Below, piece after piece: positions 41,681 to 55,900 of a DNA stretch of 64,000 bases. Positions within the stretch are counted from its first letter, which is position 1. Each line of letters opens with the position of its first letter. The position numbers and the translations under genes were made by a program. The notes beneath the pieces are model-generated. The model did not search any database, had not been told where the DNA came from, and saw nothing but the letters and a program-made list of their open reading frames with translations. Source of the stretch: Phoronis australis (lineage: Eukaryota > Phoronida > Phoronidae); the NCBI GenBank assembly GCA_002633005.1, contig NMRA01000755.1, forward strand, positions 102,608 through 166,607, given 5' to 3'.

Positions 41681-44600
41681 ATGATTCCCGGAAAGTGTTA
41701 GTTTACCACAAAAAATTGTATCTCGGTTATGTCTATACTATTTTTGCTGTGGTGATTCCGACCCTTGTGCGTGCTTTATAATTGGATTTTTTCTTTTCTC
41801 TTCACTGCTCAATCGAGAATTATGTTAATTAAGGTGCAAATTCAAGTGCATAGTTTGGACTTGCCTTGTTGGAATGACATGGTGTTACATTATTTATTGC
41901 GGTACCTCACCGCCGGTTCCAACAGATACCAACTATGCAGGCTCTCCTTGCAGAGGTACGCGGCACATGTAGGGTTACGTAGAGCTCACGAACTAAATCA
42001 GATGCATACACGTGTGCCATTTGGAAATCACTGGAAAGGACCGCAAATTTCAAATTAGAGTAAATTAATGTATCGATTGACTTTCGTGACTAATAAAGCA
42101 ACCTACAAACAGTTCGAGACTCTGACTGGAAATGTGTTCTGTAGAAGCACAACGGGCTGTAAAATAGGTCGGGGACTGGATAGTGAAAACCAGTCTTGGG
42201 GAGAGTGCTACCTTGTAAATCACATCACGTTATACTCCTTGCTTACAATGATGTGAACGATGAAGGGAACTGAGGTCAAAGCCATAAAAGCAGCACTTGA
42301 ACGCCGGGCAAGCATGAGGACGTGTGTAAGAGATAAAAAAAGCTATGGTTTGGAATCATGGAACAGTTATGTAGGACCTCAACAACAAGTCTGCGTGTTT
42401 TGTCAAAAATCTACTCGTTAAAAGTAAATATTTTCTAAAAGTGGGAACCCTGTAGAAGAATTTTTATTCGGCTTTTCATGATCTGCCCATATCTCACTGG
42501 GTTTAGGTCTGTTTCAAGTTACGAAATTATCCGAAAAGGATACAGTGATATCACGTTACCTGTATAAATTCCATGTCCACAATTTTGTTTGAGTTTACTA
42601 CTCATTGTGAATTCTATCCCCAAAACGCTGTTACATTTTTTGACATTGCTATCACTTCGTTTCTGTTTGATGCTGCTGGTTTTGACGTTTCTCGAAAATC
42701 CTGACATGTGCATTTGACAGCACTCACGCAAAGTGGAATATTTTAAAAGCAATTTGCGTAAACATAAGGTCATATGAAGGCTGAGCCATAAGTTGAGGTG
42801 CGTGCGACGGTTCCGACGTAGGACATTTTTTTAGGAACCTACAAGTGGGGATATGAGTGACGGTGACAACGATGAAATTAAAGTGCATTATGTATTGTAA
42901 CTTACGAAGTTTTTCTTTTGGCCAGGTATTTTTTAATGATTAGAATTAGCTTGGTTGCACTTCCAGCTGTAACATATTGGGCAATTTTTTTAAATTCAAG
43001 ATATCCTGGAGGAAATGAAACTTCACAGACACTAACGTTACTACGAACTTATTTCCCGTTACTTCTTGCATTATCATAAATGAACCGGATGATTATCTTG
43101 TACCGTGCGTTTACTACAAAATAACCCCCGATCGATCGTATTCCCTATGAGAACAAGCTAGGCTGCTGGATCAATGGGAAAACTAGGTCAGAACCCTCGG
43201 GCAGTTCAGGTGATTTATCAGTCTCGCCTAGAGCGCCATACTAGTGTACTGTTCCACTTGAAATGACCAGTCGAAACAACGCTAGCTGGGGTCCTTCAGC
43301 TGATGTCTGAATGCGGAATTTTGAATGAATATCGATTGTCACGCAAGATGTGAGATTTAATTGCCAGTGCATTCAATGAAACAATTCATTCTCTGTTGTA
43401 CTTTCACACGTTGGCCGGGTGAGGGTCAGCTCAGCTAAGGTCCCGAGTCCCGCCGGTCGGGCCTGTATCATCGTTTGGATGGAGTGGCCTTAACTTGGTA
43501 ATTCAGTCAGTGTCAATCAGATTCATTTCTTTCTCAAACTAAAGAATTACTACACCTATTTTGGCTTTCAGATAATCGTTGTATGAGCATTTGACTAGGG
43601 GCGCGCCCCGCGTTTCCACGTCGGGCCCCCGACCACAACTGCCTCAGTAATCTGGTCTACAGTATGCTTGTTGCACCACCCGCTTCTGAGTGACAATACA
43701 CACTTGACGACTGACACCGGGTACTCCCATTCACCGACGGAGATGAGGTCGAACATGAGTGTATTGCAATACAAGGTCACTCACTCGAATAAATACTGGG
43801 TTTACCGAGTGTCAAAAATATACAACACATTGCAATTTCAAAAACCCTGCGGCGTGAAAAGTACTCGTAAAATGACGAATCTTACGGCATGTAGAACTAA
43901 AAGCGCTTTATAGTCGATCAGAGATTTGGATGTGGCAAGTTGCATAAATGTAGCCTCTGCGACAATTAGGGAAAGGACTCAACACAATAGCAAATGCTGG
44001 TAGATTTTAATTCGCCTTCTGTAGGACCGGATTTTTCTATGAAAGTAACAAAAGTCCTATTTTTATAGCACTTCAGGCAAAAATCGAAGGATTTTAAAAA
44101 CAACCTCTTTGGGTTTTGAGGAATGATTGTATCGTGAAGCCTACACTGATCACATATGCTATTTCTCAGTGAAACATGATCCAAAGTTAATCAAAGTTAG
44201 TGAAACTTGGACATTTTTATAGGGTCCAGTATAACCTCAAGGGAATGCAACCTCAGGAGCAAGCAAAGACACAATACTACAGTTCAGTTTGATGGCTCAC
44301 ATAATTCCGGCGAGCGTAGGCCTATGTCACCACAAAGTTATAATTGGCATGTATGATTGGACGAAAGTTACGGATGGGTTTTGCTTCGCACGCATAATTA
44401 TTTATAACCGGGGGTGTTTCATTAACATAAAAAAATTGTCTGTGCTAAGTTTATCAAACAACAGCAAGTTAATCAAAAATGACACACAAACGGTCGAACT
44501 CCCCGTCAGTACTCGGTGAAAGACGCATCGGCAAAGTGCATCTCTTAATGGACGGTAGGTGACGGTGTTCACATCGGTAGGTCTTCTAAGGTGCGGATCA

Positions 44601-45226
44601 TGACCATAAAGCAAAAAAGTATAAGTGCAAGCCAAAATACGATGGAATGATGAAATTCGCGTAAGCTTTTGACGATGTGAAGGTAACTTTAATATGCGCC
44701 TTACATCTTGGTGCACATTATTTTGAATTTCACACTGAAATACACGGGTGTGATCATGATAGGCCTATCCTTAACGGTATCGTCGCAGGTATTGAGTGCA
44801 TGTATATATTTGTCCATGCTTTGTACTCGACAAAGGTGAAAAATACAGTATATTGCAATGCATGCCGTTACAAACAGTTCCGCACGCTGCTTTGTATCCT
44901 CATTTGATTCAAATTGGAAATTCAGTAACCCACAATCAGGTCAATACTTCAAATCTGTTCATATTCAATTACACTTTAAAAGTTGCAAAACTGGTTTGAA
45001 TAAAACTTCCCGGCGGACTGAGAATTTATCATGTCTCATGAATATTTTCAGTGCGACGTTTACCTATCACAAACAAGAAATGTTGTTTCACTTTCGTATT
45101 TGACAATATTTGAATAACTGTCTCGAGTGTTACTGAGATGTTGCACTTTAAATAAACGAATATTCGTGGAAAAGAGGTAAACTTGGTGCTCGTGAAATGG
45201 CGCATGAAGTAGGCCCTGTTCAACGG
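41681..45226. other. intergenic, no gene seen
   Basis: I looked on both strands for conserved exons and found none with convincing splice sites and recognisable protein. The palindrome TAGGCCTA occurs twice here (44317 and 44760). The right end is the promoter of the olfactomedin gene. Confidence 0.4.
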
Positions 45227-45234
45227 TATAAATA
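45227..45234 (+). promoter_or_regulatory. TATA box of the olfactomedin-domain gene
   Basis: TATAAATA lies 77 bases before the ATG at 45304, which would put transcription start near 45257 and give a 5' UTR of about 45 bases. Among the four gene starts seen in this window, I found a clear TATA element only here, which suggests regulated rather than housekeeping expression. Confidence 0.6.
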
Positions 45235-45303
45235 CGAGTCGCCAATAAGACCACACCAAACAACGCTGAGGTTCTGGTTCATCAGGTTAGAGTCGCCGTT
45301 AAA

Positions 45304-48300
45304 ATGCATATCACTTGCCTAGTCCCTTTAGGACTGGTCTGCATCGTCTTCTTTTGTTCGGTTGCGGACTGTGCGTCTTCACCTGAACTGTCTGAGCGTC
45401 TGCGCGATCAAGAAGCCGAGGTCCAGCTATTGAAAAGCGTGTTCGTAGCACTGCTGAAACAAGTATCAAGGAGCGCGGGCGCAATTACGACGTTGAGAGA
45501 TCAAAATGAACTGTTATCGAAACAAACTCAGTCCCTTGCGAATTCAGTTCAGCGATGCGAACTGCATAAAAACAGATTCTTCGAGGAAATTCGGAACAGC
45601 GATGCATCCACTTTTCAGTCATATTTAGACGATCTCCACCATTGGAACGCGGCCGGAAACAATTCCAGCGAAGCCACCGATGTCAATTTTCTTTTCAAGA
45701 CCAGAGAAGCTTGGGCTAAATTGACAGAACATGATGAAGCTATTGCGGAACTCCGCCTTAAAGTGGGGCTGATCTGGGAACGACTAGAAAATATGACGAA
45801 GGGTCACGAAAGTCCACCACAAAGTACCGTGGCGGTGGTGTCACCAGATGCGACAACACAATCTATTCCGGTCAGCACGACTAAACCAGGTAAAATTTAT
45901 TCAGCAATATGCTACATGTATTCTGTTCAGAGTGATGGCAGAGAAACTAAAAGATGAGCAGATGCAGTGCAGAGATGATTTAGTTAGGACGAAATCAAAG
46001 TTTCCACTCCCACTGCAGTACCTTACATTCATGTATATAAGGCTTATAGTGTGCACAACAATGCATCTCCGATCAGCCGTTAGGTAGCGATGCTTTCGGC
46101 GCCGGCAACGAAACGAAAATGCGCCCCTTTGTCTTGTCTTCCAGTACAAACAAAATTCTCCATTATTCTATATGTCTACAATAAATTACCACTTATCAAA
46201 GTCAAGAATCAGTCGTATCGGTTTCCTAAAACTATCCCACTGCTATGAAATTTGTGCAGAAATTAAGAAACTTTACAAAAACGGCTGACAAGACTGAAAA
46301 CTGACTCGGCAAAACCTGATATAGTTCTTGCATTTTAGAATAACAAGGCTTGCCGGAAATTCTGTTGGTCCCAGGCACGTCCAAATCAGCTACAACTTGA
46401 ATTTGATGAAAAACGACTGGCAGTTTGATAGAAAAAATCCATAAAGAAACGGTGAAATGTTGCACGTCATTTTAAAAAATCCGGGTGGAACATGTAAATT
46501 ACAATGCTCGACAAATACATGTAACGTCACCATGGCATCGTCAACAAATAAATAAATGGCCGCATGTACTTATTCTTACCAAAAAGTACGTACGTAACCT
46601 TTCGTGTAGGAAGGCATCGTATTTTTTCGGCAAGTTATGACAACTTATGGTAACTAAAATTAAAGAAATAAAAAGGTAAAAAGTAAAATCCACTCACAGA
46701 TTCTAAGGTTATTGGGCGTTAATGTTGGCGCTTGCAGACGATGACTGTTAAAGCTAAGATACAGTTCAAAATGAACATTCGTAACGAACGTGTTTTCCAG
46801 ATTTAGACTTTTTCACACTGCATTTGCTGTGAAGTTCTTCAGAAAAGGTGGCGGATTTGTGTACTAGTTAAGAAGGACAACCATGGGTGCTTTTTGAGAA
46901 AATTTCTCAGAAGAGCCTGCATTGACGCTCAGTCAGATGGGGTGGAGCTCTTAGTAATCAGCTTTACCGTAAATTGATTGACCTGTTCACGCCGAGTCAT
47001 CTAATTTGATTAAGAAGCGGAAAGCGCCTGGATATGTGGACGAGAGGTGGAGTAGCTTTTGCTCTAAAGCGACCAGAAAACAAATGCTCTCTATGGCTAT
47101 CATAAACAGAGAAATAAACTCGTGAATCTTCATTGAAGAGGCTCTTACCGCTTCATTAAATTTTAGTAAACACATAATAATAAAGCGGAGTTTAACGCAA
47201 GACAGTTGTCAGTCGAAACTTATATCTAAATAATTCTCCGTCAGCAGAACACCAATTGTTTTCAAACTTTACTGAATTTTATACGATTTTTGACGTTGTC
47301 TTTTATTTTTGGGCGTGTACAACCACGCAAAATCGTCGCCGATGTGATTGACAGCTGCATTGTGGGTACTCACTCAACTGTCATACATGTCAACGGGGTT
47401 TCCTCGAAGCTCCATCCACTTAAAAAATCATAGCAAAATAAGGAAAACAAAAAACAGGTCTGGAAATCAAGAAATGTTTACATTTTAGTGTTATCTTTTG
47501 ACCGACGAAACTCGTCTTGTACTCTAAATTTGTGAATGTAAAAGAAAGATTATGTTGAATCGGAGGCCTGCGAACTGGGGAGGGGGGAGGAAACTGCCTG
47601 GTATTGGGGTGAAGGCAAGACTGCTAGCGCCGGCGGCCCGTTGGAAGGGGTGAAGTGCCCACCGGGAATGCGCTCACATTATGTTCATTCTCACACCAAA
47701 AGAAAATTTCTACGCTAATATCCATTTTATTTTTCGTGGGTGACGGCATGGACAGCCAATGAGGAGGGGCACTGCTACTGTATGTCACCATAGTGCCACA
47801 TTACCCGGATGTAGATCATCCGTTGTGATAAAGAACTGTCAAAGGCGTAATCACATCAAAATCCCAGACTTTGCTTAGCAAAAATACACTGTTCACCAAG
47901 GCAACGATCAAGTTCACATCGGACATTTTTAGCGGCATGAACGATACTGCAGAAGTGAGTATCCATCAAAGTACAACTTAAATGAGTCTATTCTTTTTCT
48001 TCTAGTCTGTTCCATTGTGGACACCTTCGTCAGTTACGAGACTCTCTCGTCTTTCCATCGAGACTACTTCGCCATGTTCGGTAAAGACTTGCTCTATGGT
48101 GGTAGCAAAACTTACTACATGAAGAATTTCGTATCGAACATTTTACTAGAATACAAAACTGAAGAGGACTTTCTACGGAACAAGAACGTTGTGATGCATA
48201 CGCTGCCCCTATATTGTGCAGGGGCACAGTCAGCAGTTGTGGGCGGTAGATTATACTGTAGTCAGAAAAACGAGCCAAACATATTGGTCTATGATTTACT

Positions 48301-48781
48301 AAACGTGTCGATGCCGCAGACGATTCCCCTTGTTAACGTTAACGGGTCCACGGCAGGTGCTGGCAACAAGTGCCCGTATGGTTACGGTGGGTTCTCCGAC
48401 ATCGATATGGAATTTGACGAGACCGGGCTGTATGCCATTTGGGGAAGAGCCAACAGAGACTGTCAGATGGCGATATCTAAGATTGACAGACAAACTCTCA
48501 CCATAGAGAGAACCTGGTCGACGACACACAGGAAACGAAGCGGAGGTGGCGCTTTTATGAGCTGCGGAAGATTGTACCATCTGTCGGACTTCCGAGGAAC
48601 TGCAAGGAATGCGTTCATGTACGACACAAGAACAGGCGTGGGAAAGACCCTAAGGAACTTGCAGTTCAAAAATCTTTATAGCAGCACCTTCCACCTGCAC
48701 TACGACCCTAATGAGCAAACCCTGTATGCATGGGACAACAGATACCCAGTGAAAGTAAGCATCAAATGGCAGACACAGTGA
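45304..48781 (+). CDS. secreted coiled-coil / olfactomedin-domain protein
   Basis: Two exons, 45304-45889 and 48006-48781, join in phase 1 to 453 residues. Residues 1-24 are a signal peptide. Residues about 28-110 and 130-165 are heptad-rich coiled coil, with N-glycosylation sites (NNSS, NMT). A Ser/Thr/Pro-rich linker follows. Residues 196-453 form a complete olfactomedin domain: GGRLYCSQKNEPNILVYDL, FSDIDMEFDETGLYAIWG, AFMSCGRLYHL and LHYDPNEQTLYAWDN match conserved blocks. The first cysteine (197) and the one in AFMSCG match the disulfide pair known from the family. Such proteins (noelins, gliomedin, myocilin, OLFML) are secreted and oligomerise through the coiled coil, acting in matrix or cell adhesion. 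I cannot assign a subfamily, so no symbol is given. The calcium-site asparagine before AFM is glycine here. Converges on PARL. Confidence 0.92.
45890..48005. other. intron of the olfactomedin-domain gene
   Basis: A 2.1 kb intron with gtaaaa donor and ttctag acceptor. Nothing else recognised in it on either strand. Confidence 0.7.
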
Positions 48782-49992
48782 GATTAACACATTAACGCCA
48801 TCTAGTGAAAAACTGACAAGACACAATATAGCAGCAGCCATATGACTGAAGACTTCTAGATCAAGACATTTAGAAAATTCACACAGCAATTTTTTACTTT
48901 GTTGAAAACAAACTTCACTCCAGGTCTGTTCAGGTCCACAGCAGTACATTACGGATCTTACAGTGTTTTCTTTTTGCTCAAGTTTGATGGGAACCTTTTA
49001 GCTTTGTTGTTTCTGACTAACTGTATTCACAATCGAAAGTAAAGAATATTATATGGGTCTGGTGCCAACATAGGTTTGTCACTGTAATACATAACGCCTT
49101 GCAATCGTAGCTTTCACTCAATGTAGTCAAGCAAAAGTATAATTGAAACAATAAGTAAAAGACAGTATATATTTTGCACTTGAATGGAGCCTGAGCTGTT
49201 AGTCACCAATTCAAAGGCCAGTGCCTGGGCCTACCGTGTTTAGCACGAACTGAGATTCCCTGTCAAAATTGCACCCTCAACATTGACACACTGATGGCAT
49301 TAACTGATGACCAAAAGCGATTTTCGCTACTTATCTCAACATTTCAAGAGTTTAATGTCCAGTCCAGGAGCACAAAACAGAGGCCACGGGGTCAAAAATG
49401 ACATAATGCTGATGAATCCCTCTCCTCTTATCACTTCGCCAGAGACTTAGGCAGACTGGAAAAATGTATCTGTCAAAACCAAATAACTAGAGTACCAGCT
49501 TTTGTGGAAACATAAAGCAAGTTAAATAATTTGACAATAAAAATAAACTCTCAACTGGATTATAATAATTAGTTATTAAATAAATGTCAAATTATAAAAC
49601 ACAGAATAACAAACAGTTTGTACATGGAGATGACTGATATTCAGGGCAACTGACCTGAGATCCAATAGGCATCACCTTAATGGCAGGGACATGGTGAATG
49701 GGATTTCACAATTATTAAGACTTCTCTTACTCAAACAACCAAAAGCCATGCAAGAGCTTACAACACGCTTAAACCATCCTTGCAATGGGTGTGTAAATCA
49801 AGCATCCAAACTAGAGTTTTCATGTTTTCTGTGAGATGATTTTCATCTTCCAACTTTGGCATTGAGCTATTCATTAAATAAACATAGTCCCAACTTGGGT
49901 TTACACCCTCGAGAACCCCATCCACTCGCATTATATTACTTAACATCACAGTGACAACTTGGGTGTACCACTCCTGTTACAATGATCAAGTA
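48782..49992. other. 3' regions of convergent olfactomedin gene and PARL
   Basis: Contains AATAAA at 49536-49541, usable as the poly(A) signal of the + strand gene. No coding exon seen. A CTCF-like word occurs just after the olfactomedin stop (reverse complement of cactagatggcg, near 48796-48807). Confidence 0.5.
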
Positions 49993-52900
49993 TTACGAAT
50001 CTCCAGTTAAGGATCTCATCTTGTGCCACATTTTCACAACAGGTTCTCTTCTCTTCCACACCACCCGGTGTCCATATTTGGCATACCACCTAAAACAAGA
50101 ATGATAACCCATTCAGTGTTTCTGTTACATTTATATGTGGGACGTTGCCCCACAGTGTCAACAACAACTAAGTTTTCCAAACAGTCCAAAAGAGTTAAAT
50201 TATGCAAGTCGTAAAGGTACATGTATGAAATGTGAGGGAATTATTTGAAACATTTTGATCCACTTTGTTTCACAAAACACAAAATTGACGAGACACTGAA
50301 ACATTTTAAACTGCATTTCACCCAATTAAGCTGTCTAAAAATAAAATCGATTTTGGCCTTTACTATTAATAATAAAATAGGTCTCACAATATTCCTTACC
50401 ATGATAGGATACTAATTCGGTTACAAAGAAGAACAATGAATGTTTTAGCAACTAAAGAAAGCACCTCAGAATTTATTGGGGTTGACCAAACCTAAAACTG
50501 CCAATTCGAAATGGTGAGCTCATTTGGCAACAATTCAAAATTGAAAGATCAAAAGTAAATATTAAATTAAAAAGTTTTTAAGCCACCAAGTGCTCCGTAA
50601 GTAGGCAATTTCTGAAATGTTTCTGAATCATTTGAAAGATTTTGATCAACTTTGTAAATGTAGCTGCTATGTTACTCAAGAGAATTATTGAGACAAACCC
50701 AGCATTGTGTAACAAGGTCAGAGGAATTATGGTGTTGTGGTGGAGTAGAGAAAGGGCTCCATCTAACGTATGTCCAGGGCGTGTAAATGGACACTCGGAC
50801 ACAAATTTAGAAACCGTGTAAAACATTTGGATACCCAAGTAAAGTAAACAAGCAGGAACGGCTGTTTCTTTTAATTGATAACAGTAGCCCTAGGAGCTAA
50901 TTAGCATGTCCAGAATAAAATTTAAAGTAATCAATATATAATGTGAGCTACAATAAACTTCATTGTTGACCTATGTTTCCAAGTATCATACCACACTATT
51001 GGGAAATTCATTTTGTATTGAACTCGTGAAAAGTGATGTCATCAAGAGCTGCCTCTGACACACCGTCCACACTTATTCTACTGCTTGGACCGGGTGGTAA
51101 CATGTCCACACAGTATCCACATGGCCGTTGAAATCAACAGACCACAATTTTGCCATTATCAGAAATTTCCCACCAATGACACAAAATAATTAATTGAAAG
51201 TCTACCTGCAGAGTAGAAGCCCTCGTAAGTTGATGACCACTAAAAAAATCTCGGCCCCTCCCCACAATGCGGTGGTTTCGTGATGATGTAAGATCATTAC
51301 GATATTAATCTGATGGCTACTGGAGTGGTTAAGATGGCGTGGTGATGAAGGCGGTGTTAGGGGTGGGTGGTGTGAGGATAGTCCAATCATTTGTTGTTGA
51401 TGTGCGAGTGGTGGTGATGATGGTGGTGTTTGTGGTGTGCTGTCTTACTTAGTGTTGGAACTGATTGGTCAGACCAAACAACAGATGACCTCTGACAGAT
51501 TTATATCAACTTACAGTCCAAACAAGGCACCTCCTAGATGGGCAGCATGGTCGAAGAAGTGCCAATCAAACAACACACCGAGTGAGTCAAACAACAGAAT
51601 GCAGTACAAACCCTACAGAAAAAAGAGGATTTAAATCATGATTCATAATAAAATGCAACATAAAAGAACAGGAGCAATGAACAGATGCATGTATGTGCTC
51701 ACACTTAGCATGCTTCAACAAGCAAAGTTACATATTCCAAGTATTGCCACCAGGGGAGCAACAGTAGCCTATACCTGATGACATCAACATTCCTACTAGA
51801 TTCCTGTTTGCATGCTTCCAATCTAATAAGAAGAATATGCATTGTTTGACAAGTTCTGACCCTAAAGTCTCAATAGGGAAGCAAGCGTATGAAGCTGAAA
51901 TGACAACAACTGGTCTCTTTGGATGGTCACCTGACATGCACCAAAATACAGATCCATTAAAATGTGCATAAGACAATCACTGCCAAGTGCAGAAGACATA
52001 GAACTGAGAACACCACACGGAGAGTGGAGTGAAACTCTTCAAAGTGACACAGTTACAGCCTGTAACCCCAAAGCCTACTGAAAACCTAGAAACATGTTTG
52101 CACTGCCCACTAAAGATGTCTTTTGTACGTAGAAATCCGTAAACTAATGGAATGGAAATGTAACCGTCAGTCTGCAAGTAACGTCTTTCAGATACAATTT
52201 AAGGTACATGTGTAGTTGTGATTTCAGTTAATAGTTCACTGACTTTTAAAAATGAGAGACACAACAAACTGTTTATTTCGCGCTGACCAACAACGTGGAG
52301 TTTATTTCCACAAAATTTTAGGTTTAACTCTTTGGCAAATTATGTCTAAATTCTTTACCACTGCTTATGACCACATACGATCACAATCACCCTTAGTCAA
52401 GCCTCGCAAATTCTAACAACAGATTAGCCTTGGGCATATGAAGTATTGTAGCCTAAAGCTTTTCATGTTAGTACATACTGCACCATGTTCCCGAGACTCT
52501 GGGGTAAAATTGCACTACGGTCCATAATTCCTAACAAAATGTGTGCAATGGTGTAACTGTACCAATTGTGGGAACAAGACTAAGTATCTTACAATTCATT
52601 AAAATCCACAGGATGTGTTCATCTTTTATCAAAACATTGAGCAGGGCTTGGAATAATCAATGACGAACAATAGGAAAATTTTCCTGGATTCTTCCACAAA
52701 TAAATAGGCTTGTGTGATAGAAATATTTTCAGTGTTGTAAAATTTAACTGAAATAAATGTTTTTCCATCAATACACAAAATAATGACAAAAAGAGACGAG
52801 AAAGAGGAAATTTGAAATCAAAAGAGTAAATCGAAACCAAAAAAGAGAAAATTAATCCTTTAAAAACTGGAAAATTTCAAGCCCTGATTGAGTGTGGTAA

Positions 52901-55900
52901 CACTTTTGTCTAACAGAAATTACTAAAACAATAAAGAAAACTAAATAGATAGCATCCCACACCAAAACATTGACACAAATGTCTTTTAGTCAGTGCACGT
53001 GCTCCAACAAAGAGCAACATGATTGTGCAACTCACCGTCTGAGCAGAGAATGAGTGAGGAAACAGTTCCCCAATGAGGGCTATACTGAGCCTCGAGTCTG
53101 GGTACGATTGGCAGACAGCACCAAGTACAGTAAGGATGGCCCCTGACTGAAACAGAACGCAACATAATTAGGGGCACAAGAGGAGACGAAAATAATAAGT
53201 CAAAAATACTGTAACAAGAGCAGCGTGGAGTGTTGATATGCCCTCACAGTGGCAAATACAATAAGGTTTGCTCAGTTCCTCAAGCATTTCCATGGAAACG
53301 AGTGAGCAACACTAATCAATTTGAGTCTATGGGGTGCAGAAGAGAATACTAATTTAAAATAAATAAAAACGGCAGAGTGCAAAACACATATCAGAATGGT
53401 CAAAAAAGGGAAGTGCTATTACCTTCTGGAAAAAAACCTTGTCAGTCAAATCTTATAACAATCCTTCATCAAACTTGGCACACTGAAACATTAAGCCTAG
53501 TGCAATGTGGGTGTTAAACAGTATTGCCCAAAATAAATCTCACCTAGGTTTCTGTCAACGAAAGGTAAAATTTTGTAATAAGTCTTCAAAGCATTTCACA
53601 GAAAGAAAATTGCCACCAGGGGGCGCAGAAAATGCAAGGGTGATGCGAAAAAGGACAATGTTGTCTGCTTCCTCAATGTAAAATTCCATGAAGGTTCACC
53701 AAAGGATATGGAAATAATGACACTGATGAAAAAGGGTGAAAAAGTGACACAATGGGGAGTAGCATTAGCAGGAGGTTTCCTCAAATCAAAGCTGTGCCCT
53801 GGTTAACAGGAACACACCTACAAAATTCCACGACGATCCTTTCGAGAACTCAGTAGAAAGTGACATAGGTGCAAAAAACTCACAAGGAAGCATAATTATT
53901 GCGGTTAGATTCCTCTGAAAATCAACATGGGGCATGCTCTCCTGAACAGCAACATATCAAAGAAATTTCATAACAATCTTTCACCAAAGTTGGTAGAAAT
54001 AAAGGCTGCCGCAAAACAATAAAATATTCACTAGGGGGAATGGCAGTAGTTGAATTTGCCCAACAATCAGTAAAATCAGCGCTCTTGTCATTAAAGATAC
54101 AATGCGAGTAAAATTTCATGATGATCCTTCCATGAACTAAGTAGATATTGAGGGCGACAAAAAATGGTTACTCAGGGGTCATGTTCATCTGAAAATCAAT
54201 GACAGCCAAGCTCTAGCCAAACTGAAACACTCGCCTTAAAGTTCACAACAATCCTTCAAACTGTATGGCAGATGGAGAGACACAATAATGCCACACAAGT
54301 TGACTAATCGTCACTAGGAGGCGCAGCAGTAGTTAACTCAGCCCAAACATTAATGGAGTGCCATTTCGAGTAAGTGACTTAGAAAGATATAAAGTGAAAC
54401 GCTAACAGCTGTGAAGGAAACTTACCGCACCAAGAGATGCTTGCAAACTGCCGCGGAGAATCTTGATAAGATAACTAGCAAATGAAGATATGGTCCCTGA
54501 AATGAGAAAAAGTAAACGCAAGATTATAACTGTTGTTTTTAGTTGAACGTCACTCTAAGAACTTTTTTGTAAAATACTGAACTCATACGTGTAAATTCGC
54601 TTAATGTCCAACGTTGAAATTTCTAAATTTTCACTTTTAGACACTCATAATTGGCGTAGCACCCAACTCTGATCAAGACTTACTTAGCAGCTTTGTCTCA
54701 TAACTTAAGAAAGACAAAAACAAAAGAGCTAAAACAGCGACTAGGGATCCATCTGAAAATCAAAGTCAGACCTGCACTTGTCAATTGGAGCATATCCCTC
54801 AAATTTCATGGCAAACTTGGTAGGTAACGAGGCACGTGCAAAACCTTAAACTGTCACTAGACAACACTGCATTATTCAGATCTGCCCAAAAATCAATGTC
54901 AGCCACACTCTCATCAAAGGGAGATATCCCTCCATATTCATGGTGACACTTCAAACTGTTTGGCACACACACAAGTGCATGCAAAAAGACGCACACCAAA
55001 ATACTAAGACTGCCACTACAACAGTAGATCCAATAGGTAACATCATCTCCTTGACAGGAAACCCAATGGCATGCTTTGCCAAATTTCACGACTTGGAAGA
55101 TATAACAGAGGCAAATAAAGAATTTAATAAATTTACCACTAGATGGTACAGTAGTAGGGTATATATCGATATCATTTGCTGACAATTTCAAAGGGAAACA
55201 CTTCAAATTTCCCGCAAGGGGTTTAGGCATCACAGCCTGACACCAGACATCAGGACAGAGATCAGCAATTTACACTGACTCACAGAACTTTTTGAAAGCA
55301 CATAAAACATTCGAAATGGGAAGTACATGTATCAGACGAGTGTTCATGTCAAAAACTCTGCATCTCAATACCGCCCTACTGCCTGTAACTGCATGTTTAC
55401 ACCTACCTCCGGTTAAATACATGGCTACGAACTGTTCCTTGCCAAATAGACTCACAGCTACACTAGAGAATGACCATAGAACATACATATTGACGGCGAG
55501 ATGGAGAAACGAGTAGTGACTGAACGACGAGAGCAGCATAGACCAGCATGGAGCACCTGACGGGGAGAAGCAAGTTTGTCCAGCATTAAATATTTGACAT
55601 TCTATAGGGTGTAATCAAATGACAAGTCAGTGACACTAAATGTCACAGGAATGAGGACAGAGACAATGATCTAAAATTTCCGGTCGTCATTGTCACCATA
55701 TATCATTATGTTACTAGTATGAACAAAGAAAAATTGCAGAAAAGTTAAACGAAGGTCAAAACACAATTAGGATTTTGCTAAATTGACCAGTCACTACCAG
55801 TCCCATTCACTGGGGCTGATATGATAAGGATTAGGTATTTTGTCTGATTATGATTATGCAGAATTTTCAGTCATTGAAGGCAGCATGACTGGAACTTGAT

